Origin: Ramlibacter sp.
Lineage (GTDB): Bacteria > Pseudomonadota > Gammaproteobacteria > Burkholderiales > Burkholderiaceae
DNA length: 9,050 nt
Reading direction: 5' to 3'
NCBI GenBank assembly: GCA_014376915.1
Contig: JACMQP010000422.1
Span: forward strand, 1 to 9,050
A model generated the notes under the pieces. That model was not told the DNA's origin. It ran no database searches and worked only from the letters and a program-made list of their open reading frames with translations. A program made the translations under genes and the position numbers. Positions 1 through 4,159 of the stretch are shown one piece after another. How positions within the stretch are numbered: position 1 is the stretch's first letter; each line of letters opens with the position of its first letter.

Positions 1-456
1 GCGGAAGACGGAGCCATCGTGGCCGACAAGGGTGCGGGCGGCTACCTGGTGACGAAGAAGTCATACAAGGACTTCCAGATCCGCGCCGAGTTCTGGGCCG
101 ACCACACCACCAACAGCGGCATCTTCATCCGCGCGGCCAACCCGGCGAAGATCGAAGCCGTCACCTCGTACGAAGTGAATATCTTCGACCAGCGGCCCGA
201 CCCGAGCTACGGCACCGGCGCCATCGTCGATGTCGCCAAAGTGGTGCCGATGCCCAAGGCCGGCGGCAAATGGAACGTCTACGAGGTGACGGCCAGGGGC
301 TCGCAGCTCACCGTGGTCTTCAACGGCGTCCAGACCGTGAATGTCCAGGACAGCAAGTTCGCTCAGGGACCGTTCGCGCTGCAGTACGCTCTGGGCGCCA
401 ACGGCATTCCAGGTGGCGCCATCAAGTGGCGCAAGTTGCAGGTCAGGGAGCTGTAG
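1..456 (+). CDS. DUF1080 domain protein (3-keto-disaccharide hydrolase-like), 5' truncated by window edge
   Basis: The frame is open from base 1 (codons Ala-Glu-Asp-Gly-Ala-Ile precede a GTG at 19) and stops with TAG at 454-456, so about 151 C-terminal residues are visible. The GTG at 19 is internal and is not a credible start. The sequence has the hallmarks of DUF1080, a concanavalin-like beta-sandwich: FQIRAEFWAD followed by NSGIFIRA, then YEVNIFDQ, GGKWNVYEV and a closing GAIKWRKLQVREL strand. Members are usually secreted and act on or bind glycans; some are annotated as 3-keto-disaccharide hydrolases. The signal peptide would lie upstream of the window. The gene converges on the crotonase gene at 520-1311 and has no obvious functional link to it. 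Family assignment is firm. The substrate cannot be told from this fragment. Confidence 0.85.
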   Translation, partial: AEDGAIVADKGAGGYLVTKKSYKDFQIRAEFWADHTTNSGIFIRAANPAKIEAVTSYEVNIFDQRPDPSYGTGAIVDVAKVVPMPKAGGKWNVYEVTARGSQLTVVFNGVQTVNVQDSKFAQGPFALQYALGANGIPGGAIKWRKLQVREL

Positions 457-458
457 GG

Positions 459-494
459 AAAAAAAGTGGGCCCCCGCGTCCGCGGAAGGCCCAC
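459..494 (-). terminator. Rho-independent terminator of the minus-strand crotonase gene
   Basis: A perfect 7-bp inverted repeat, GTGGGCC (466-472) with GGCCCAC (488-494), encloses a further GC-rich self-complementary core (CCGCG 474-478, CGCGG 481-485). On the minus strand the stem is followed at once by seven T residues (seven A on + at 459-465). It lies 26 bases past the crotonase stop. There is no T-run on the + side, so it should act mainly on minus-strand transcripts, although the hairpin sits just after the DUF1080 stop as well. Confidence 0.85.
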
Positions 495-519
495 CAACTT
501 GCAATGTCCTGTTGACTGC

Positions 520-1311
520 CTACTCGCTTTTCCACACCGCCGGCCGCTTCTCGGCGAAGGCGGCAGCACCTTCGCGCGCGTCCTGCGATTTCAGCACCGG
601 CGCGGTGATCTCTTCCTGCCGGTCGAACATCTCGGCGATCGGCCAGTCGCGCTGCTCGATGATGACCCGCTTGCTGGCGGCTACCGACATCGGCGCGTTG
701 ACCATGATCCGGCGCGCCAGCTTCTTCGCTTCCTCCAGCGCTTCGCCAGGCTCGACCAGCGCGTTGATGAGGCCGTACTGGTACAGGCGCTCGGCGCTGA
801 ACATGTCGCCGGTCAACGCCATCTCCATCGCGATCCGCTGCGGGATCAGGCGCGGCAGCCGCATCAGTCCGCCGGCAGCGGCGGCCAGGCCGCGCTTGAC
901 CTCGGGGATGCCGAAACTGGCGTTGCGCGCGGCCACCACCAGGTCGCACACCAGCATGCATTCGAAGCCGCCAGCCAGGGCGTAGCCTTCGACGGCGGCG
1001 ATCAACGGCTTGTTCGGCGGCGTCCGCGCCAGACCCATGATGCCGCGACCCTCGACCCGCGTCTGTTCGCCGCGCAGGAAGGCTTTCAGGTCCATGCCGG
1101 AACAAAAATTGCCGCCGGCGCCGGTCAGGATGCCGACCCGCAGCGCCGGGTTGCGGTCCAGTTCGTCGACCGCTTCGCACACGCCGTACGACACTGCGCG
1201 ATTCACCGCGTTGCGCTGGTCGGGCCGGTTGATCGTGATGATCACCGCGGACTTGCCGCCGGCAGCCGCCAGGTCCGCCACCGCATCGGCGACGGCGGCG
1301 CCCAGCGTCAT
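520..1311 (-). CDS. Enoyl-CoA hydratase/isomerase family (crotonase) protein with replaced N-terminus
   Basis: This 263-residue crotonase-fold protein should hydrate or isomerise an enoyl-CoA in beta-oxidation-like catabolism in the cytoplasm. The body from about residue 24 is canonical: ITINRPDQRNAV (25-36), the oxyanion-hole segment GAGGNFCSGMDLKAF (64-78), and the second oxyanion/active-site segment GYALAGGFECML (109-120). Glu117 and Glu137 (in FGIPEVKRG) match the two catalytic glutamates of classical hydratases. The C-terminus SQDAREGAAAFAEKRPAVW is typical. The first ~23 residues (MTLGAAVADAVADLAAAGGK...) are not crotonase-like and resemble a CoA-binding domain of NDP-forming acyl-CoA synthetases, so the expected first beta strand is missing. 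ATG 1311 is the only reasonable start, because the frame stops upstream at 1339-1341. The ribosome site (GGGG about 7 bases upstream) is weak. Whether the product is made and folds is uncertain. The terminator at 459-494 follows it. Confidence 0.75.
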   Translation of the reverse strand: MTLGAAVADAVADLAAAGGKSAVIITINRPDQRNAVNRAVSYGVCEAVDELDRNPALRVGILTGAGGNFCSGMDLKAFLRGEQTRVEGRGIMGLARTPPNKPLIAAVEGYALAGGFECMLVCDLVVAARNASFGIPEVKRGLAAAAGGLMRLPRLIPQRIAMEMALTGDMFSAERLYQYGLINALVEPGEALEEAKKLARRIMVNAPMSVAASKRVIIEQRDWPIAEMFDRQEEITAPVLKSQDAREGAAAFAEKRPAVWKSE

Positions 1312-1338
1312 GATCAGCCCCAGGTCGATGCGACGTGG
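1240..1338 (-). pseudogene. Relic of NDP-forming acyl-CoA synthetase CoA-binding domain, fused in frame to the crotonase
   Basis: Read on the minus strand in the crotonase frame, this stretch gives IDLGLIMTLGAAVADAV followed by ADLAAAGGKSAVI. I recognise the pattern hydrophobic strand - Ala-rich helix (adAVadlaaAG) - strand (k.AVI) from the Rossmann-like CoA-binding domain of acetate--CoA ligase/NDP-forming acyl-CoA synthetases, where the next residues would be an SxGF-type loop. Here the text switches to crotonase sequence around codons 23-25 (GTGATCATC, + strand 1237-1245). An in-frame TGA lies upstream at 1339-1341. Only about 30 of the several hundred residues of such an enzyme remain. 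The assignment rests on memory of the family pattern and on the mismatch with crotonase N-termini, so it is moderate. Confidence 0.5.
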
Positions 1339-1787
1339 TCAAGCCGACCCTGTTGCTGCGGATCAAGAATCAGCAGGCCCACGGCATGCCGGGCTCTTAT
1401 GTCAGCGCCGAGCAGTTGAAGACCCTGGCACATCCGGTTCGGGAGACGCTGATCGAACCGGAAGCCAGCGCGCTCGCGGCCTGGCTGGTCCGGTTGCCGG
1501 CCAATGGCAGCACGCCGGCGCCGGAGCTGGCCGAGACCGGCGGCGGCCGCTTCTATGTGGTGACGCAAGGCAGCCTGCTGAGCGGCGGCGACGAGCTCGA
1601 TGCCCTGGCCACGGTCTACGTCTCGAGCGACGAATCGGCCGGGTTGCAAGCTGGCCGTGAGGGGCTGGAGGTGCTGGTGCTGCAGTTCCCGGCGGTGGCG
1701 GCCAGCTCGTTCATCGAGGCGATGGCGTTGCCCTCGGCTGACCACAAAGCGGGGTCCGGGGGGCGGGGAATACAATTTCTCGCTTGA
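1335..1787 (+). CDS. Cupin-like protein, probably N-terminally truncated
   Basis: This 150-codon ORF opens at GTG 1335; a TGA at 1311-1313 closes the frame upstream and no Shine-Dalgarno is visible. The central part (residues ~66-116: PELAETGGGRFYVV, then GSLLSGGDELDALATVYV, then GLEVLVLQFP) has the strand-turn-strand pattern of a cupin barrel (YxVxxGxl ... lxVLxxxFP). The usual metal-binding HxH(x)nE motif is not seen. The first ~45 residues (KPTLLLRIKNQQAHG...) look like the middle of a longer protein, and the ORF begins only 23 bases from the divergent crotonase start, so the true N-terminus and promoter are probably lost. The last ~20 residues (PSADHKAGSGGRG...) look like read-through of noncoding DNA. 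Its stop overlaps the IclR start (TTGA). The cupin call is moderate and the biochemical role unknown. Confidence 0.5.
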   Translation: MVKPTLLLRIKNQQAHGMPGSYVSAEQLKTLAHPVRETLIEPEASALAAWLVRLPANGSTPAPELAETGGGRFYVVTQGSLLSGGDELDALATVYVSSDESAGLQAGREGLEVLVLQFPAVAASSFIEAMALPSADHKAGSGGRGIQFLA

Positions 1788-2575
1788 GCCCTGAGAGATA
1801 CCTTAGAACGTTCGATGTGCTTGACCTGCTGGTGCGGCGCAAGGAGGGCCTGCGGCTGACCGAAATCAAGGACGCGCTGGACCTCCCCGTGAGCAGCGTT
1901 CACAACATGCTGCAGACGATGGTGAGCGCCGACGTCGCCAGCGTCGACGCGGACCTGCGCTACTCGGTCGGGCCGCGCGCCGTGGCCCTGGCGCTGCGTA
2001 CCGTGCAGTCGCTCGACATCCGCAGCCTGGCGCGCCGGCCGCTCCAGGAGCTGGCCAAGGCGATCGGCGACGACGTCTACCTGGGCCTCAAGCTGGGCAA
2101 GCGCGTCATCTACGCCGACCGCAGTTTAGGAACGCAGCGGATTTCGCTGGACATCCGTCTCGGCGAGCCGCTGTTCCTGCACAGCACGGCGACCGGCAAG
2201 CTGTTCGCCGCATTCGACGAGAAGCTGGCCGCGCAGGCCATGGTCGACCGCCTGCCCAAGCTCACCAGCCACACCATCACCGATGTCAAGGAACTGGGGC
2301 GCGAATACGAACGCATTCGCGCCGTCGCTTATTCAAAGAGCCAGGAAGAGTCGATGGAAGGCGTGGTCGGCTACGCGGTGCCGATCCGCGACGCGGCCGG
2401 CCAGATCGCGGCGGCGGTTCACTGCTCGGTGCTGACCGGCCGCGCCACCAAGGCGCACGAGCGCAAGCTGCTCAGCGCGGCCCGCGAATGCGCCGAGCAG
2501 GTGGAAAAGCTGCTCGGCTACTTCCCGCACGGTGCTTCGTCCAGGCCGGAGAAGGCCAGCCGCCAGACGGCTTGA
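1784..2575 (+). CDS. IclR-family transcriptional regulator
   Basis: At 263 residues it has normal family length and appears complete. Residues ~5-60 form the N-terminal winged helix-turn-helix: RYLRTFDVLDLLVRRKEGLR leads in, LTEIKDALDLPVSSVHNML (residues 25-43) is the HTH, and the wing follows. Residues ~74-245 are the IclR effector domain, with LHSTATGKLFAAF (132-144) and EGVVGYAVPIRDAAGQIAAA (192-211), the conserved ligand-pocket region. IclR proteins usually respond to small organic acids or CoA-pathway intermediates and control adjacent catabolic genes. Start: TTG at 1784 is the only start codon upstream of the HTH in the open frame. It overlaps the cupin stop, and a GGGGCGGGGAA stretch ends about 13 bases before it. 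The likely targets are the downstream Bug/thiolase/DUF35 transcript and itself; this is inferred from position. No sign of decay. Confidence 0.92.
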   Translation: MSPERYLRTFDVLDLLVRRKEGLRLTEIKDALDLPVSSVHNMLQTMVSADVASVDADLRYSVGPRAVALALRTVQSLDIRSLARRPLQELAKAIGDDVYLGLKLGKRVIYADRSLGTQRISLDIRLGEPLFLHSTATGKLFAAFDEKLAAQAMVDRLPKLTSHTITDVKELGREYERIRAVAYSKSQEESMEGVVGYAVPIRDAAGQIAAAVHCSVLTGRATKAHERKLLSAARECAEQVEKLLGYFPHGASSRPEKASRQTA

Positions 2576-2606
2576 GCCGCAGCGCGCCGCCACGGGGAAA
2601 CAAATA

Positions 2607-2635
2607 GGGACAAAGGTCGGGAGTTTTTCTAGAAT
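2607..2635 (+). promoter_or_regulatory. Putative sigma-70 promoter downstream of the IclR gene
   Basis: GGGACA at 2607-2612 (4 of 6 to TTGACA) and TAGAAT at 2630-2635 (5 of 6 to TATAAT) are separated by 17 bases. They are followed by an AT-rich initiation region and then a good ribosome site (AGGA 2656-2659, six bases before ATG 2666). This matches a promoter for the 2666-3291 transcript. It is a visual call without experimental support. Confidence 0.5.
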
Positions 2636-2650
2636 GGGAATTAATTTTCG
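2636..2650. promoter_or_regulatory. Possible IclR-type operator at the transcription start
   Basis: The segment GGGAATTAATTTTCG contains the palindrome AATTAATT (2639-2646) directly after the -10 element, where bound repressor would block initiation. With the preceding T it matches 10 of 14 defined positions of the E. coli IclR-type half-site pattern TGGAAATnATTTCCA. The regulator gene ends 60 bases upstream. The assignment to this IclR protein is inference from position and loose similarity. Confidence 0.3.
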
Positions 2651-2665
2651 CGTTCAGGAAACTCT

Positions 2666-2881
2666 ATGACCAAGTTCATCACCCGCCGCCTTGCCTCGGC
2701 CTGCCTGTTCGCCCTGGCGCTGGCCGGCGCCCCCGCCGCCCAGGCCGCGTATCCCGACAAGCCGGTCCGGCTGGTGCGCGGCGACGCCGGCCGGAGTCAG
2801 GTCAAGGACGCCGAGGTCGGCCTGGTCACGGGCTACGGCGACATGGGCGACGGCGCCATCGCCATCATGCGCAGGGGCTGA
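2666..2881 (+). pseudogene. Chimeric ORF: Bug/TctC receptor N-terminus joined in frame to SCP2-type thiolase C-terminus
   Basis: The 71-codon ORF has a proper start (AGGA 2656-2659, ATG 2666). Residues 1-27 are a Sec signal peptide (basic MTKFITRR, Leu/Ala core, AQA cleavage site), followed by [10 protein letters not shown], the signature mature N-terminus of Bug-type tripartite tricarboxylate receptors (normally ~320 residues, continuing VPFxPGG). From about residue 38 it becomes [19 protein letters not shown], then [15 protein letters not shown], which is the C-terminal end of SCP2/acetyl-CoA acetyltransferase-like thiolases (normally ~390 residues). The switch lies near 2768-2782. Roughly 290 residues of receptor, everything between, and ~360 residues of thiolase are absent. 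The product would be an exported 45-residue peptide without either activity. The DUF35 gene starts 3 bases past the stop, as expected after an intact thiolase gene. Both halves are recognised with good confidence. Confidence 0.8.
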
Positions 2882-2883
2882 AC

Positions 2884-3291
2884 ATGAATACTCCACTCAT
2901 TGCCGAGAAGCCGCTGCCGCAGCCGTCCGAGCTGTCGAAGCCGTATTGGGAGGCGGCCGCCGAGGGCCACCTGGTGCTGCAGCGCTGCGCCGCCTGCGGC
3001 AAGATCCGACACTATCCGCGGCTGCTGTGCGACAGCTGCTACTGCGACGCCGCCGAGTGGGTAGAGGCCAGCGGCCGCGGCAAGGTCCACAGCTGGACGG
3101 TCTGCCACCACGCCTTCCATCCCGGCTTTGCGGGCGACCTGCCGTACACGCTGGTCACCGTGGACCTGGAGGAGGGCGTGCGCGCCCTGGGCCGCTGGAC
3201 TGGCCAGGCCTTCAAGATCGGAACGCCGGTGCAGGGGCGGTTCGTGCTGAGCCCGGGCCGCTCCGAGCTGGTGTTCGACCCGGCCGGCTAG
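2884..3291 (+). CDS. DUF35 Zn-ribbon/OB-fold protein (acyl-CoA-binding partner of thiolase)
   Basis: This 135-residue protein is of normal family length. After an N-terminal helix (LSKPYWEAAAEGHLVLQRC) comes a rubredoxin-like zinc ribbon with Cys35-x2-Cys38 and Cys49-x2-Cys52, followed by the OB-fold part (KVHSWTVCHHAFHPGFAG, LPYTLVTVDLEEGVRALGRW, and GTPVQGRFVLSPG). Members pair with SCP2-type thiolases or with hydratases and provide a CoA-ester binding surface; ChsH2-type proteins in steroid side-chain degradation are an example. The gene has a strong ribosome site (AGGGG 2873-2877) and is coupled to the preceding ORF, whose thiolase part is only a C-terminal remnant. All four zinc ligands and the length are intact, so it could still be made, but its usual partner is missing here. 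Pathway substrate unknown. Confidence 0.88.
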   Translation: MNTPLIAEKPLPQPSELSKPYWEAAAEGHLVLQRCAACGKIRHYPRLLCDSCYCDAAEWVEASGRGKVHSWTVCHHAFHPGFAGDLPYTLVTVDLEEGVRALGRWTGQAFKIGTPVQGRFVLSPGRSELVFDPAG

Positions 3292-3564
3292 CTCCTCCGC
3301 GCGCTGCGGCGCGTGGTCTGGACCGGGGTCGCCCCCTCTAGTCGAGCTGGCAGCGAAATTCAAGACCGTCGGTCGGCCTGAGGCCAAGCGTGGGTGCGAA
3401 CGCCAACTGAACCTGAATAACGAAAGTTGTTTCAAATTACGGTCAGAAACCGGCTATTCATCACGTTTCGGCTGAAAAAAAGTTGCACAGGGCCTCGCGT
3501 CGCGTTGTTCCTAGGCGTCATCTTTACATTTCCACACCCTAAGAAAATTGCCTAAAGCCGAGCT

Positions 3565-3582
3565 ATATGTAAACATATGTAA
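3565..3582. repeat. Short direct and inverted repeat, possible regulator site
   Basis: ATATGTAA occurs at 3565-3572 and again at 3575-3582, exactly 10 bases apart (one helical turn). The same segment forms the inverted repeat ATATGT-AA-ACATAT (3565-3578). It lies about 40 bases upstream of the best -10 candidate of the DUF11 operon. In AT-rich DNA such repeats can arise by chance. Confidence 0.35.
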
Positions 3583-3597
3583 TCAGAGGTTTGCAAT

Positions 3598-3626
3598 TGC
3601 TTCTGTCTACCTGAATACATTCTTAT
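3598..3626 (+). promoter_or_regulatory. Weak sigma-70-like promoter candidate for the DUF11 operon
   Basis: TTGCTT at 3598-3603 and TCTTAT at 3621-3626 are spaced by 17 bases. Each matches consensus at 4 of 6 positions. This would leave a short leader before the ribosome site at 3632-3637. Other AT-rich combinations are possible, including TACATT at 3616-3621. Confidence 0.3.
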
Positions 3627-3643
3627 TAATCAAGGGGTCAGAA

Positions 3644-4138
3644 GTGCGCATTCCCGAACATAGCCTCCGCCTCGCGGCAGTCCTCCTCGCGCTGGTATTC
3701 GCCAGCTCCGCATGGGCCGACGCCCGCCTCAAAAGCGAACTGGTCGCCGAGAAGCTGGTGCGCCAGGCCTCGGGCGAAATGGCAACCGTGCCTGCCAGCG
3801 ACGTGAAGCCGGGCGACGTGGTCGTCTACACGGCCACCTATCGCAACTACGGCGACGAAACCGCCAAAGCGTTGGTGGCCACGCTTCCGGTCCCGCCGGG
3901 GATGGATTACCAGGGCAGTCCCCAAGGCGTCAAGCCCACGTCCGCCAGCACCGACGGGTTTGAATTCGCACCGGTCCCGCTGACCCGCAAGGTCAAGAGC
4001 GCACAGGGCAAGGACGCCGTGCAGGTGGTGCCCCTGTCCGAATACCGCGCCTTGCGCTGGAACGTCGCCGAACTCTCGGCGGGCGCCAGCCTGTCTCTCA
4101 AGCTGACCGCCAAGGTCAACGCCAGCCCGAGCCGTTAA
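3644..4138 (+). CDS. Small secreted DUF11-like domain protein
   Basis: The predicted protein has 164 residues. GTG 3644 is chosen over the longest start at 3548 because it has a good ribosome site (AAGGGG 3632-3637, six bases before) and places a normal Sec signal peptide at the very N-terminus: RIPEHSLRLAAVLLALVFAS with cleavage after AWA (residue 25). The mature part has one Ig-like domain of the DUF11 kind: VKPGDVVVYTATYRNYGDE (55-72), LPVPPGMDYQGSP (81-93) and the closing segment RALRWNVAELSAGASLSLKL (135-154). There is no cysteine, no membrane segment and no anchor motif, so it should be periplasmic or released. It is the first gene of the probable three-gene DUF11 operon, with 21 bases to the next start. 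Function unknown; a small structural or accessory subunit is plausible by context. Confidence 0.82.
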   Translation: MRIPEHSLRLAAVLLALVFASSAWADARLKSELVAEKLVRQASGEMATVPASDVKPGDVVVYTATYRNYGDETAKALVATLPVPPGMDYQGSPQGVKPTSASTDGFEFAPVPLTRKVKSAQGKDAVQVVPLSEYRALRWNVAELSAGASLSLKLTAKVNASPSR

Positions 4139-4159
4139 GTCCGTCGAACAAAGAACACG

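Larger units (their letters stand above)
3292..3643. other. Intergenic region and leader of the DUF11 operon
   Basis: No convincing gene is present in these ~350 bases. The 5' part is GC-rich and holds small GC-only hairpins without T-runs (CGCGC 3298-3302 with GCGCG 3309-3313; GGCCT-G-AGGCC 3375-3385), so no clear terminator follows the DUF35 gene. From about 3410 the composition becomes AT-rich, unlike all flanking coding DNA. This part carries the ATATGT/ACATAT repeat at 3565-3582 and promoter-like elements. An ORF reading upstream from 3644 can be opened at 3548, but its first 32 codons precede the signal peptide and look noncoding. Confidence 0.6.

Noticed and set aside
443..1419. Long frames on both strands over the crotonase gene (307 and 317 codons)
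   Set aside because: Both are low-complexity shadows. The 520-1311 minus frame has the conserved crotonase motifs and catalytic glutamates.
3297..3313. GC-rich hairpin after the DUF35 gene as a terminator
   Set aside because: The stem is only 5 bp and is not followed by T residues.
3340..3480. Short + strand open stretch (ELAAKFKTVGRPEAK...) as a gene remnant
   Set aside because: It has no start codon, no recognisable domain, and ends in the AT-rich leader; too little to support a relic.
3548..3643. Upstream extension of the small DUF11 gene to a start at 3548
   Set aside because: The extra 32 residues precede a complete signal peptide and lie in AT-rich noncoding-like DNA. GTG 3644 has a proper ribosome site.
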